A stretch of 64,000 nucleotides of DNA from Mactromeris polynyma. Its lineage: Eukaryota; Mollusca; Bivalvia; Venerida; Mactridae. Shown here in pieces: positions 12,101 to 24,874 of the stretch. The notes beneath the pieces are model-generated. The model was given only the letters and a program-made list of their open reading frames with translations, was not told the origin of the DNA and made no database searches. How positions within the stretch are numbered: the stretch's first letter is position 1; every line of letters starts with the position of its first letter. The stretch spans positions 7,875,703-7,939,702 of the forward strand of contig JASFXZ010000001.1 in NCBI GenBank assembly GCA_032209605.1, given 5' to 3'. The position numbers and the translations under genes were made by a program.

Positions 12101-14838
12101 GATCTGAGTCTACTAATTCATATTTAAACATACAAGTCTAATATAAACCATAACAAGAAACTTCTCAATTTTAAAAGACAAATAATTTTTCGTTTGGTTT
12201 TTCAAGAAATGTTTACTTATGTTAGGAAATTCTACTCCTACGCGTTTCTTCCAACAGTCAGTCACTGGCGACCGTATTGGGAAAGCATATAATGCTAAAA
12301 GCCATTTACTATTTTATATGATACAATGCCACTTGCTAGGAGTGATTAAAAGAACGACAAACAACTATTGACAAAATTCGATGAAATGACTGAAACTGGT
12401 GTTACTTTTGAAAAGATATTGGAGGTCGTTCCAGTACCTAATTGTCCTAAGGAACAATGGATCTTGTTGTATTTGGTCCTTGTTCAAGTCTGTCTGGTTT
12501 TCACGAGATGAAATTATTATACTTTATTTCATGCTGTTTCAGTTAAATTTGATCTTTGTATTTTCCCGAATTATTATATACCGAATACATGATCTCCAAT
12601 CTCAAATGTAATATTTGTGTTTACATGTTTTCAAGTTAATTTTGGATAGATGACATAATTGATCATGCAGTTATCGGTGTATAATCAACAGTAATTACAA
12701 ATAATTACTAAAATGTACAATAATGTATTGGACTGAAATAAGTCGGAAATAATGAATTTTGAGCAAGGAGACAGATATCAAGTTTTAAAACGTAGACCCA
12801 GGTTGTAACTTATGACACTAGTATATGAAAGATTACAAAATTGAGTTCGGGAGTTTCAAAGGAAGGCTCTTATTCTATTGCTATACATAATGATAATATT
12901 GTGAATGCAATACCGAACAATAATCAATAATACTGAACTACATGCTGACGACTAACTCTCCATGAATCTGGTCATTATTAATTGTATTAACAGCGTCAAC
13001 TTTTAACGAAATTATTTTTTACTGTCAATTTCAGATAATATACTGAAAGAAATAAGTTTAGCAAATTTGCTAAACTTATTTTTGTTCAGTATACAGTGTA
13101 TTATGTAAAATAAATGAATAGCAATCATTTGAAGTATACGAAACAGCGTTGAATTTCAACATCAAAGAATAAATAAACTTAGATAACCATGTTTAAGTCA
13201 CACAGTGCAAGAGTGCTGTACGAAAGTGTCTATGTTTCTAATTTTAACTAGTAATTAATTGTTAAAGTTTGCTTGTTTTTGGATTTTGCCAATAATAACG
13301 TTTAATTATTTTTTTGCGACTTTATTTGTAAATAGGACACTGCACGACAGTGTGATATTCATCGTCTAACAAGTTGCAAGCATTACATAATCGTTTTTCG
13401 TTAATCGCTGTAGGACATTCTTAATTGGGACTTATAATTGTATTTTTTTTATATTTTAATGTTGATAACCTGAGATTTTTGTAGAGAGTAAAATTAGTAT
13501 ATATTTTAAAGAAAAGACTCTTGGTGAGTTTATAGTCTTGGGTTAAAATCCCGAATCCAGGTATCGCGTATTCCCTGTCCAACCGAGCATCATAAAATTA
13601 GATTTTAGATTGAGACCCAATTAACCTTACGCGGGTTTACATAAAAATCCTTTTAAGTAAAAGACGAGTTACATAATCAAACATGAAAAAATATACTTTA
13701 TCTAGTTAAAACTTCAATAAATATGCATTATCATAAAATACATATATACTATTTCTCTGTATTTGTCTAACAAAGACGTTTGTATTATCATTCAAATAAA
13801 ATAACTTCCAGTTTTTTAACAAGCGGGTAATTTTTACTAGTTTTGTCTGTTAGTTTAAAATGGTTATACATGGCAATGTTTCTTATTATTGATGTTTTAG
13901 ACTATGTAAAACAATACTGGATGAAGTTAATTAAAAACTTTTAGGTTCAGATGAGCCAAATACATCTTTAAATGTAAATTCTATCCGGGGCAAATCATAT
14001 TTTAGCCAGTATTTAATAATGTTGTGCATCCTAGTTGCTTTCATATCATATCTGCCTAGTTACCATACACAAACAAAATCATGTTAAGTCATCAGTTTAA
14101 CCCCCAATAGAGGTTTACAGAAACATACATATTTTTGTTTTATTTCGGTCGCCTTAGAGAATGAATGCCCATACATCGGATAAATAAATTACTATGGAAG
14201 TGATCAATTTATCGAAAAGTTCAAATGTATGTTTTGTCAACATTTTGTCTTGAGCTACCCGATGAAAAAACAACACCAAAATATTTGAAAATATGAACAA
14301 TCTCAAATTCAGTATTTTTATAAGTACATTTCATATAGGCGGGTAAACCCCCCCCCCCCCCCCTCTAACGATTACATTTTGTCTTAAAAGTCATCAAACA
14401 TCATAAAATACTAAGAACGAAGTAATATCTTGAAAACTAAAAATGCAGTAGTATTTCGTAATTAGGAAATAATATTTCGTGAAAACGCAATAAAAAATAA
14501 AATTGGCCAAAACGTGTCCGTTGTCACTTTAGCGACTCCGTAGTTTTGTGATGCATTAATATGTATGGAGAACTTAATTTTCTGGTTTAAAGTTTAATAT
14601 AATTTTAAAGTAAATCTGACAATTTAATATTGTATTGACAATAACCACTTTCGCTTATTTAAATCGAGCACTTTAGTTTCACACAAAACGTGGAGGTCAG
14701 ACTTTATAACAATATACATGTTAACTAATACATAAAATTCTCAGATAAAAAGGTTTATGTTATTTATATTTGTTGTTTTAAAATAAGATATGATAAATGC
14801 TTACCTATTAAACAACATTTGTATCCTTTAGAGTCCAT
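6191..14838 (-). CDS. R1: signal peptide, Cys-rich, single CCP/sushi, transmembrane receptor (7 exons)
   Basis: Predicted join, minus strand: 14838-14805, 9901-9814, 9295-9183, 8808-8785, 7453-7235, 6950-6720, 6597-6191; 1116 nt, 371 residues. All junctions are AG/GT and phases match throughout. Residues 1-25 look like a signal peptide (MDSKGYKCCLI, then GIAILVSLVVG). Residues 33-78 form a Cys-rich segment. Residues 80-86 come from a 24-nt micro-exon. Residues 90-150 are one CCP/sushi module with Cys 90, 121, 135 and 150 and Trp 141 before the last Cys. A membrane helix lies at about 164-187, followed by LWKK stop-transfer charges. The cytoplasmic tail (about 185 residues) is rich in Asn, Asp, Glu and Thr and has one Tyr (TTYQVS). 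CCP modules bind proteins in complement and adhesion receptors; the ligand here is unknown, and an immune-type surface receptor is inferred only from architecture and clustering. The sushi exon donor (G|GTATTG) is weak but conserved in all copies. Confidence 0.8.
7235..7453 (-). other. R1 exon 5: CCP/sushi domain
   Basis: 219-nt exon flanked by a TTTTTCAG acceptor and a GTATTG donor. It encodes CSPPWKIPNGHVEV at the start, then FVCDEGFKISG, a third Cys after NNNF, and GQWSPDSTTPSC at the end. The four cysteines, the conserved Gly/Phe positions and the Trp before the last Cys are diagnostic of a complement-control-protein module. It has normal module length (about 61 residues from Cys I to Cys IV). 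Confidence 0.93.
10000..13350. other. R1 intron 1, no gene seen
   Basis: AT-rich sequence with short frames only. Segments at 11330-11760 and 11860-11980 recur at 35030-35430 and 35500-35640 in R2 intron 1, in line with segmental duplication of the gene. Nothing coding is supported. Confidence 0.6.
13040..13092. repeat. Near-perfect palindrome in R1 intron 1
   Basis: A 32-bp perfect core centred at 13065/13066 (AAATAAGTTTAGCAAA and its complement) is extended by ACTGAA/TTCAGT arms. The corresponding R2 position (about 35997-36035) keeps the flanks but has lost part of the arms. Confidence 0.7.
13900..14380 (-). pseudogene. LINE (non-LTR retrotransposon) remnant
   Basis: Reading the minus strand around 14230-14330 gives a fragment, FEIVHIFKYFGVVFSSGSS, resembling the region downstream of the reverse-transcriptase palm in non-LTR elements. 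It is broken by stops. The equivalent stretch in R2 (36830-37060) has the same frame with other lesions. Family not determined. Confidence 0.5.
14348..14363. repeat. Poly-C tract (C16)
   Basis: Sixteen consecutive C residues interrupt the LINE remnant. The homologous place in R2 has only a short C run, so the tract expanded after the duplication or is an assembly-sensitive homopolymer. Confidence 0.85.
14805..14838 (-). other. R1 first coding exon, copy a
   Basis: ATG to a GTAAGC donor in exactly 34 nt, encoding MDSKGYKCCLI plus the first base of a Gly codon. It joins in phase 1 to the exon at 9901-9814, completing a hydrophobic signal-peptide core. An AT-dinucleotide tract (about 14890-14907) lies upstream and could serve as a TATA region. 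Confidence 0.75.
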
Positions 14839-15059
14839 GTTATATCTTTACCATGTACCTGGAGAATGCATGACAAATGTCATCATCAATATATATATAT
14901 ATATATAACGTTATCTTAGATCGGAATGTCCACATACCGGTATACATACGAGTATAACTAAAAATAATTGTTTGGGTTTCCAAATGCGATGTGAACAAAA
15001 TCCGAAGAAATTTCGGATATAAACCAATTAATTTCCATATCATCCTGAATATGCTTGAC

Positions 15060-15260
15060 TCCGGAAAACTGTTTAATAATATTACCTGCATATAATAAAA
15101 GGCATAATTTCAGATTACCTTAATCAATTCCGTTTACATATTTTTCCACGAATGCACGCTTTATGTCATTTAAAACCATCATACACAACTTAGAACGAAA
15201 AAATATCTTGAAAAACTAAAACTGCAGTAGTATTTCGTAATTAGGAAATAATATTTCTTG
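15060..15260 (-). pseudogene. LINE reverse-transcriptase fragment (truncated copy near R1 first exons)
   Basis: Matches 37570-37740 in sequence and order, including the segment that encodes the end of the YADD region in R2. Here the catalytic motif itself is lost. It is part of the duplicated first-exon module. Confidence 0.45.
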
Positions 15261-15511
15261 ATAACTCAATAAAATAATAAAACTTTGTCAAAAGCGTCAA
15301 TTATCACTTTAGCGGCTCCGTAGTTTTGTGATACATTTATATGTTCGGAGAACTTGAACTTTCGCTTATTTAAATCGATCACTTTAGTTTCACGCAAAAT
15401 GTGGAGGTCAGACTTTATAACAATATGCACGTTACTACATAAACTTCTCAGATAAAAAGGTTTATATTATTTATATTTGTTGTTTTTAAATAAATTATGA
15501 TAAATGCTTAC

Positions 15512-15545
15512 CTATTAAACAATACGTGTATCCTTTAGAATCCAT
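15512..15545 (-). other. R1 alternative first coding exon, copy b
   Basis: A second 34-nt start exon encoding MDSKGYTYCLI, with the same GTAAGC donor and phase, lies 707 bp upstream of copy a. The surrounding 14380-14870 and 15160-15610 segments are similar along their length, so this is a tandem duplication of the whole first-exon module. Both could be used as alternative promoters and starts; nothing here shows which is expressed. Confidence 0.65.
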
Positions 15546-16134
15546 TGTATAGCTTTACCTCATACCTGGATAATGCATGACAAATTTCATAAACACTATA
15601 TATATATATAGTGTTATATTTAGATCGAAAAGTCCAGGATTTATCTAAAAATAAAAGTTTGGGTTACCTTAGCTGCTATAGCTGTATGATTATACGTATA
15701 TGTCATAATTAATTCGTATGTTATCTGTTGTGTTATTCAATAGAATACAAGTAAAAAATTGCTGCCTGATGCAGCAAAGGTGGGTGCACGGCGTAAACAA
15801 AATGAAATAGAACAACTGCAATTTGAACTAACAGTATGTGTTTATTATGCTTTAATGTGTAACTATATATTAATGTATAAAAAGTACATTTGTAGTTTTA
15901 GTAGTAGGAATTTATTAAGGAACAGACTAGTTGTTGTATGGACAGTTAAACAGAAATAGAAATTGATAGTGCGGAAAACATTCATGATAATGAACATCAT
16001 GCATGTAAATTAAGACAACATTATACATCTCAAAATGCAAATCATTGATTGAAACATATTAACATAAATCACAATCATTATCACGGTAGAAATAAATAAA
16101 GAAATACCGACAAATTTACATAATTAGTATTTAC

Positions 16135-16915
16135 TAAAAATTAAAAAGAAGAACAATAATCACTAAATGATATTGCATATCATGTCAAAATGTGAGAGCA
16201 CTACAGTTTAATTAACAACATGTCAGTGGACAAACAGACATCCAGCATCACACACTGAATTAATCAAGCAATGTGTGAATGTAAAATGAGTTTAGACATT
16301 TTGAAAGTTAGAAAAATAGTGTAATATTTAATGTAAATGATAGCTAAAAAGTGACACATGAGAGAACTATAAAATGCTACCTGAATGAACAAGTGGTAGG
16401 AAGTGAAAGCAGGCCGTAGTTTATGAATGACTATTATAATAAGGCAAAGAACATAGCTAAGCGAAATTAAACCGTATTTACTTATATCTCAAACATATTT
16501 ACAGTGGAAAGAAATAATGCAAAAGTGACCAAAATGCAACACAATAACTCAATACAAAAACATTAATCACTAAATGATATAGCACCTTGTCAAAATATGA
16601 TATCACTTCAGTATGTAACAACCGCATGCTAGAATCACACACTGGATAAGTTTTCAAGCAGTGTGAATGTATAATGAGTATAAACTTTGTGGAGGACTGG
16701 ATAATGGTGAAATTGTATATGTAAATGAAAACTGTAAATGATACCTGAATCTACAAAAGTGATAGGAGGTGTAAACAGACGGATTTAGCAGACTTAGTAT
16801 ATGAATGACTAGAGAAGGAAACAAAAAGAACATAGCAAAGAGAAATATAAACGTATTGACATATATCACATACATATTAACAGTAGAAAGAAATAATGCA
16901 ATAATGACCAAAAAG
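16135..16915. repeat. Direct duplication of about 400 bp
   Basis: The segment from about 16141 (ATCACTAAATGATAT, then CACACACTG, then GAAAGAAATAATGCA at 16510) recurs from about 16565 with the same landmarks and about 80% similarity by eye. Short frames across it are not supported as genes. Confidence 0.55.
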
Positions 16916-17027
16916 CAAAAACGACTACTCAATACAATCAAAGCAAACAAATGGGTGTGGGACAGTACCACTTGTCTATGTAGCCAAGCTGGCAACTCGT
17001 TGCATATAAGTTTCTGTTTTGTAACTA

Positions 17028-17218
17028 TAGTCAAACCTGTGTTAAAGACCACCTGCGAACAAAGACCACTATTGCAAAACCTGTCTGCAAAGACCATCAA
17101 TTTTATCTCCCATCAGACCATTTTAAATGATATTTGATATGTTAATAGAGACCACCTGTAAACAAAGACCACATTTTGCTGTTCCCATGGGTGGTCTTTA
17201 CAGATAGGTTTGACTGTA
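17028..17218. mobile_element. GACCACC-type MITE
   Basis: Begins TAGTCAAACCTG and ends with the imperfect reverse complement AGGTTTGACTGTA, with internal repeats of the form AAAGACCACC. It is about 190 bp with TA at both ends, consistent with a TA-targeting miniature element. Related half-elements lie at 24195-24270 and around 48600-48775. Confidence 0.65.
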
Positions 17219-17229
17219 AACAGTTTTAT

Positions 17230-19690
17230 AATATCAAAGTTTGTGTAACTAGGTAAGAAGGTTTGCATGGAATATGGAATAAAACAAAAACATAAGACAT
17301 AAATGTGAAAAAGAATAAAAAATTATTGAAGAAAGAATAAACATTTTTTCCAAGAGATCTTCAATCCGACTTGTTCTAGAAATGCTAGATTTTCAATCCA
17401 AAATAAAGAAAAATGGTCAGTAATAATGGTAGAACCTTAAGACTGTAAAACAAGTGAAATGTTTATCACGATTGTAAATAAATGAAATACAAAGATATTA
17501 GACCCTTTATGTAACGTTTGTGAATATTTAATTATGAAATGACATATTAAATTCTATCCTCGCTAAATTAGAGTAAAATCAGTATGGCCAGGCATAAAGT
17601 TATGATAACACCTGCTTGTCATAGGTTATGAGTTATCTTGTTGCAGTGGGGTATTTTCCAATTAATTTTCAAAGCACAACTTTGATGAAAATGTAACAGG
17701 TTTTTTTAGAGATGAACAGCAGACAAGGTTTTCAAGTTTCAGACACCTGTGACCTTGACTTTTAACATTATGACCCCAAATTACAATATGAACTACTAGA
17801 CTTCATACTGATACTTCCCAGCAAGTTGATGAAATCTATTACTGGATTTTGGAGATAAAGGGAGAACAAGGCAGACTGGACAGACAAACATACAACATGT
17901 GGAGACATAATAAATACAAGATGATGAACACATATGTACAAGCAATAACAAAGTTTATATAATTATACATTGTAGTTAAATATTAGTACTAAACTGTTTA
18001 CTTCATATGCAGCTTAATTGCAAAAACATCATCTTTTATATAGTTTATACATGTATCCAGGTCAAATCATCCAAGCTTTGTTTTAAAGGAAACTACTTTG
18101 AGCTTAGTCAGTAACAAAAAGTATGTTAGACCAGTTGTATCAAAAGTTGAAAGTAGACTGCAGACACAGCATAGGGCTATTCAAGGAACATTTTTACCCG
18201 GTTTGGTTTAAACTGCTCTAGCAGCTTTAGATATAATATCCAAAATATGTCAGCGAATCAGATGTTGGATGTAATTTTGGTACAGTACAATCATGTGCCA
18301 TGTTCATAGCAAATCAGCCAAAGGGTAAATAGATTTTTTTAGAAAAAATGTCTGGCAATCAGAAGCCCAAGTGGCTATTTTGGAATTCGAGTGGGGCTGA
18401 GTGGGGCTGTGTGACACAATATTTGAGGACAATCATGCAATGAACAAATCTTGAATGAGTTAAATAATTAAAAAATATCAAAGTGAAACAAACAGCAATA
18501 AAACACCTGAAGACTGAGGCAAGACATGAATATTGCAAAAGCACATTAATGTAAGAACTGTTACAAGTATCAAAGACAAGCAAAGTCAACTATCAAAACA
18601 CAGTACAATATATTCAAATAAGAGGCCCAAGCAAAAAGTAAATCAAAATAAGGGAGGGCTTGGTTTTTTTAAAACTTTTGAGTGCTGACTGGGTATTTTT
18701 ACATGTGGTTTTTTGACATACTTAACTTTTGCCATACAGTAAAAAGGTATGTATGTATAGTATTACTGTGTTTATGAGGTCGCCCGTCGCCGCGCACATT
18801 TTATAATGCACATTATGGTAATTTGGTCGACCCGGTATGTCTGCCGCACACCATAAATATACTTTTTTGATGCCAGTAGAGAAGTATAGGTCAAACAGAC
18901 AATTTTTGAAGCCAAATACGGTCACTGCATAGTGCCAATGAGACCCATCGTACAGTTACCATTTTCCTGGCATCTAACCAGTTCTTTCCTGGAATCTACC
19001 CGGTACTTTCCTGGTTACATGCCAAGGCGTATATTATAAATATTGTCCCTGAAGTAAATTTTCGTTTGCACTAACAAGCTGATTTTATACATTTAAGAAT
19101 AAAGGGCCAGAAAATACTGCACTCCACAGGATGCAATATATTAACCCCATTACCTACAGAAATAAAGTTACTGCTAATGGTAAATTTTTTTAAAAGCAAC
19201 CAATGAAGAAAATAATAAAGTGGTGTGTTAGAGGTTGTTGAGGGGAGTTTTTTCTCTCTCTCTGAAACAGTCGTAAATCAAGAATAAAATCCACATTTTT
19301 TGTTTCTAGGGTTCCCTCTGTCATTCGCCAATAACATCAAATGTGAAAAAGACAATAATTTGGCAACAGGTTTTCAATTTTGGCAACAAAAATATTCCAA
19401 AAGAAATTATACTTGTAAGCAATTGCATAATTTTTCATGCTTTTTATCAAAATTGGTGTGTACTTTGAATATGCCACAGGGAATCATGTCTTCAAATTAA
19501 AAAAAATTAGCACCTTCAATACCGGGATATGAATAAATACCGAATGATATCAGAAATGGAAGTATCTAGTTTTTCGCATAACTTTGATTGCAGTCTCAGT
19601 TGTTCCGAATAGATAAGGGATCACTGTCCTTGTAAGTGCAAGTGACACTTATTTCAGGTTTACACAAATCAACAATATGAAGCTCTAATG
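17230..19690. other. No gene seen; degraded repeats
   Basis: Contains a decayed bivalve-type repeat around 17720-17900 (GTGACCTTGACTTTTAAC and neighbours), a three-unit 22-bp minisatellite at about 18960-19020 related to the SINE tail, and otherwise AT-rich sequence with short unsupported frames. Confidence 0.5.
18960..19020. repeat. 22-bp minisatellite, about three units
   Basis: Units of the form TTTCCTGG(C/A)ATCTAACC follow each other at about 22-bp spacing. The unit resembles the segment just inside the tail of the two SINEs at 29284-29536 and 44877-45152 and may derive from one. Confidence 0.5.
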
Positions 19691-19696
19691 TTCATC

Positions 19697-21666
19697 TTAT
19701 ATATCTGGGAACATCTGCTTCACCATTCCTACAGGTACCACAACTACTTTGTCATCTATTGTTAAGAAGGAGAACTCATCTTCTTCCTGACAAACACTAT
19801 CCACCTCATCAATTACGTCTTCTACTGGAAATTCTGTTTTCTGTTAAAATACAATAGTATAGGTATATTGTAAGGGTATTAATGAAACATATTTAAGAAA
19901 TATCTGAACAATTTTTGCTATATTTAGGTGTTGAACCTTTCGCCTAGTGTTAAAGCTCTTTTTGATGGAGTGTGAGGATAAGTGACCCAATCGTGTTTAT
20001 GATAAAAAAAATGTATTACTTTGATCTTGCTGCTGCATATACTCTTTGACGGTTTGTTGTTCTTTAATTGTGTATTTCTTTACTTTTCTGCTTTAACAAT
20101 GGATTTAGTTACATGTTTATTATAACCATGACATATTAATGTCTCCATGTAAAATTTAATGGTATTAAAAAGCATTAGCCAATAACAATATATTTCAAAA
20201 GTATCAGTTGACAGCTGCTAAAATTATTAAACTAAAACTATCTGAATGGACAAAAAAAACTTTATGCCTTTTTGATGATATAACTACTGTACTAAAGTAC
20301 ATTCAGAATTTTTTTGCAATATCTTATTTTAGCTTAAGGTAACAGGCGACAGGATTGCAATAATTTGAACTTGCTATTTAAATTTGTATAGCAGAATATC
20401 AATGTATCATTTCCTATAATTGCAATAATTAACCTCACAATTTGTCTGTTGTTCAAGACACAACACAAATCAGATTTCCCACCCTTCCCAAAAAAAATTC
20501 AAGGACTCTTCAAAGGGTATTTTCACAAAATTCAAGGACCAAAACAGCATTTGTACTGCTATTTTATTCATTCAACATGTCTTTCAAATTAACTTTTTCC
20601 ATGAACATTTAAGTATTAAACTTCAAATTATGAACTTATATACAAGGAAATGTTACACGTACTTCAACGCAAGTTTTCCAAGGCTTTCAAAGTCACTATT
20701 TTTTATCTGTTTAAAGTGAGTTTATTATACAGTAGGAGAACCATGTGACATACCGTGATTAAGGTCTGGGATGTTGTTGAAAGGGAAACTTCATTTCTGT
20801 AGGTATTTGTAACACTGTCTGTTATGACAAGTCTCCAGGTTGAAAGGTTTCATTCACACATTTGCACCATAAGGCCACCTAACATTTGTTTGTTGCATCT
20901 TCAAAATATATGTTCTTTATTTTGACATTCTCAGTACTTCACATACAGCTTCTTCGGAACTTCCTGCAATAAAGGTAAATCAATAAAATACTGCATTAGA
21001 CTTTCCAATGGATAATAATGCATTTTGCCTTTCATCTCAAATAATTTTTTAGAACAGCCATTCATTTGCTGATCGTGTATCTGAAGACATCAATTTAAAG
21101 ATGTCATCAGACAATTATCTTAATTGAGATTCTCCATCTATCATTGGCAGTGTTTTCCGTGGACTTTTAAAATTGAAAGTCATTGCAATTTCATATCCGA
21201 GGCCAGGGTCATAGTCGACGCTTATGTACTTAGACACATTCAGTCTGCATGTAATAATGAAATTGAAAGTTAAAACTGAAAGTACATTTTCGGAAAATCG
21301 CTGTAAGGTTAGAACATGTGATCAGTGTATTTAATACAACCTGCGAGTTTAAACGTTTACATGTTAATTATCACGCATGTTTGAACGATACATGACTTAT
21401 GATTGACGGAAAATACTGCAAAATATTAAACAGAGCACAGAGACGAATGCTGGCTGCATCATAACAATAACAAATAAAATGTAGGTCAACCACGCGATGG
21501 GTCAACCACAATGTTGAAACGATAAAATTCAATAATAATACAGTTGAAAATATTAGTTAATGACATCAATCATAATATACAACAAAATTACATACCTTAA
21601 TTTAGCTTTTGTAGCATACAAAACCAATAATGACGTTACAACGTACAATCGTTCGCTTCCCGACAT
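19697..21666 (-). pseudogene. Broken gene with OB-fold-like exon
   Basis: Three minus-strand exons have compatible phases: 21666-21596 (ATG, 23 codons and two bases, donor GTATGT), 20963-20754 (210 nt, acceptor TTGCAG, donor GTATGTC) and 19840-19697 (144 nt, acceptor TTAACAG, ending in TAA). The last exon is fully open: KTEFPVEDVIDEVDSVCQEE, then FLTIDDKVVVVPVGMVKQMF and DI. The middle exon reads NVKIKNIYFEDATNKC, a TAG, VALWCKCVNETFQPGDL, then after a frame change VITDSVTNTYRNEVSLSTTS. That pattern (LW strand, GD turn, Ser/Thr-rich strand) resembles replication-protein-A-like OB folds in invertebrate mobile or multicopy genes. Two stops and a shift make it a pseudogene or sequence-damaged copy. 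Family is inferred; the exon chain is more secure. Confidence 0.5.
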
Positions 21667-21839
21667 AATTATATTCCCGCCGGTCTGCGCAAGCGCACAA
21701 TAGGCTCTGGGGTGGGACTGAAACCCGTTATCCGGGATCCGTGATTCTCCGGGATCGATTTTTAAAAAATTGTTCGAGTGGAACATATGTTAACTGAAGG
21801 GTGTGAACGAATGTTCCTCTATCCGTTATTGACCGTTGA

Positions 21840-21960
21840 TACCTACGATATAGTCCAAAATATCGATCCCGGATTTTCCCACCAAAGTCCCGGATTTTTT
21901 TAAAGTCCCGGATTTTTTTAAAGTCCCGGATTTTTTTAAAGTCCCGGATTTTAGTCCCAC
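21840..21960. repeat. 22-bp tandem repeat
   Basis: GTCCCGGATTTTTTTAAA units follow each other several times (21888-21955), with diverged copies just before. Non-coding; a slippage-prone microarray. Confidence 0.85.
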
Positions 21961-21999
21961 CCTAGGCTCTGTTCGATTTTTCCCCAAATTTTGTTCTTA

Positions 22000-24280
22000 A
22001 CCGAGTCCATTGCAAAACGACGCTAACAGAACTCAATATGCACGGCGTTGACACGCCGTGCAATAAACCACAAACATGATTTAGTTTTGTATGCTTTATT
22101 ATCATTCAGTGTGATTATTCATACGAGAAGTATACATCACTATTTGGCTTAAACACACATTGACAAGACATACCCACCATATTACGCACGCATGTTAATT
22201 ATTACACAACCACGGTTGACTCGAACAACCTTTTACTCGAACAAATTTTGTTAGTCCCGACGAGTACTAGCCAACGGGATTACACTGTACGTTCATTAAT
22301 AATACGCCACTGGGAAATGTGTGTAGTCTATTATACATTACACAAAACAATATAATATGAACACGTAAACCACACAGAAAGTGATTTTCAAGTTTACACA
22401 GATTCTGCGTAAATCGTCGCATTTATGTTAGAATATCACCGTGTTAGAAGCTAGCATGTGAAACAATGTGTATGTATGTGGCGTTCCCTGTGGCAACTTA
22501 TTCTCTCTTCTATGATAAAATGATCACCGAACATGACTAATCTATCACATCAAACCACGAAATACGAATTCTCACAATTTAAGAACATTTTGATTTCTTA
22601 AATCTAAATCGACAGTTTTTGTGACACAAGATTATCAGTTGAACAATGTTACATGAGGTAATTTTATTTGTATCATATTGTCTATGTAAAATCATAATCT
22701 ATCGTAATTCAAACAGGCTCAGATTTCACGAAACCGCACAAGTCTGATTTTTTTTAAACCGAAATTGTATTGATAATATTATGATAATGCATTTATTTAG
22801 TTGTCATCAAACGTATCTGAGTCATACATACGTAATTTACACTACGGTGTTTGTATATTTCAGGTATATAAGACTTATAAGACCTCTCTAAAGTGGTCCT
22901 CTCTTAAGCATCGACCTCTGTTCGTCAACTGTTTCAAATTTCCGTAGTAATAATTTACTACCACTTTTTTGGGTTTTGTTCAAGCCTTATAAAACGGCAA
23001 TGACTGTTTATAAACATCACAATGATAGAATATAATGCTACAATTAATCAGAATCGCTTATTGAAAGTCTTATAATTAAGGATATCTGTATATTTCCGTA
23101 TTCATACTCAGACATGTGGCGCGAAGGAAGGTATTGAGCATTGGGGCCGCGGATGGGGTGGGTGCGGGAGGGGTATACCCTCCCCATGAGAAAATTTTAA
23201 GGAAATCACCTTTGACAGGCGCGAATCCCTCACTTTTAAAATGATATTTTCCGAAAATTTGTTTAAAAATTATTACATTTATTCATACATGTACATGTAT
23301 ATGTACATGTATATGTGCACGGACATGGTTTATATGTCCGTGATATATGTAATTTTTAAAAAAAACACGGGACTTTTAGGGATATAATATTTTGGAACAT
23401 CCATTTCAAAGTCTACTTTCATAATGGAGAATATGTATTTAATTTGTATCTGTGTGCACTGTTAAAATACGTTTTGTGAGTAAATGAGAGTATCGCCATT
23501 TAATTGATCGTCAAGTAAATGTAATTATCACCATTTTAAGATTTACAACAATGCCTTATAAATGTACTTGTCACTTGGTTAGTATGCTTCCTTTCATACC
23601 TTCATTAATCCGCCGACTGTTTTAGATACCCTTATAGATAGCAGTCAGGGTACTAGCGACGGTCCCTGTCTGGTAGCGATGATAACACTTTGTCATGCGT
23701 ATTAAATATCTTGGCTGAATGCCAATGTGTGACTGGTTTTCACTAGTTTAAGATACATATGAGAAGTAGGGGTCATAAAATGTCCGCGGCCCCATTGCCG
23801 TTGCCAGCCAGCGACACCAGCTCCTACGCGCATGGACATACATGTAAGTTTGTGGAACTTTAGGGGGGGGGGGGGGCGCCGGGTGCGAGATGTAATTTTA
23901 TGCCGACTCGCCCGCTTTTATCTTTACTTTATATTTAATTTTCTTTATACTTACTGAAAGAATGAAAATGTCAGACAAAACACATTGCATAATTAAACAC
24001 TTGTTTCGTATGTAATCCTTTTTAATGTAACCCCGTAAAATCACTGTCTTATAAAAAACGTTTATTACTATCAGCCTGTATAAATACACACATGGATTAA
24101 AGTTTTAGTTTTATTTCAGTTATGAGGATGGTATTTATACGGTTTGAATGTTCAGTTGGGACATTTATTTCTTCTTATCTATTGTCATTATCTACTAAGA
24201 GAGCATTTGATTAAGCGACCACTTTTTGGCTGTCCCTTGGGTGGTCTCTTAATACAAGATTGACTGTATTGCTTTTGTAA
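22000..24280. other. Spacer between R1 and R2; no gene seen
   Basis: 22300-22990 is similar to 60030-60560 near the R3 first exons, including GATTCTGCGTAAA and TAGAATATCACCGTGT(T/A)AGAAGC landmarks, so it is another duplicated cluster flank. 23140-23160 and 23785-23800 carry an inverted GGGGCCGCGGA motif that may bound an unknown element. A G14 run is at 23863-23876. No coding region is supported. Confidence 0.5.
24195..24270. mobile_element. Partial GACCACC-type MITE
   Basis: Only the right half is recognisable: GCGACCACTTTTTGG, CCTTGGGTGGTCTCTTAATAC and a GATTGACTGTA end. It matches the right end of the fuller copy at 17028-17218. Confidence 0.5.
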
Positions 24281-24874
24281 ATGTATCAGAGAACATTTTC
24301 TCTCGGCGTAAGGTGATAACTATAATTACATGTATATTAATTAAGTCACAAGATTAATTTCATCACGATTTATAGAATGTAACTCGGTATTATTTGAAAT
24401 TAAAGGTATTTCCCCTTACTTACACACAAGAAGTGCCAGGATAAATAGAACAATAGGTTGGTGACGCGGATAGAGAAAGTTTATCATACGGCCTACATTC
24501 GCTTCGACCGGACAGAATGACCAGTCAATGGTGATCTGTTGCTACTTATAACGCCCCTTGTTAATTATATTTATCATGCTACTTCTATGTGCAATTCATG
24601 TACAGTTGGTCGATGCGCTCATTCGAAATCGTCGGATTAAAAGTATTTTTGGATGATACATGGTTTCCAATAACCAATTTCTTTTTGATGTACTGGGTCA
24701 ACGATGTTTATTTAATAACGAGAAATTTATGTCAGATAATTTGGTAAATAAAATATGAGAACAAACAAGCAAAATAACCCTGATATTTATTTCCATTATT
24801 ATTGATGCATACGAAACAAACTTTCAGCACTAAGTCATAATCAGGACATGTATCAATAAACAAATACAGTGGAA

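Noticed and set aside
15757..15957. Open frame LLPDAAKVGARRKQNEIEQL with a possible acceptor before it
   Set aside because: Looks exon-like at first but then runs into Tyr/Cys/Ile-rich non-coding sequence; no partner exon or family found.
16654..17100. 148-codon minus-strand frame
   Set aside because: Spans the end of a local direct duplication and a MITE edge; hydrophobic low-complexity content, no domain.
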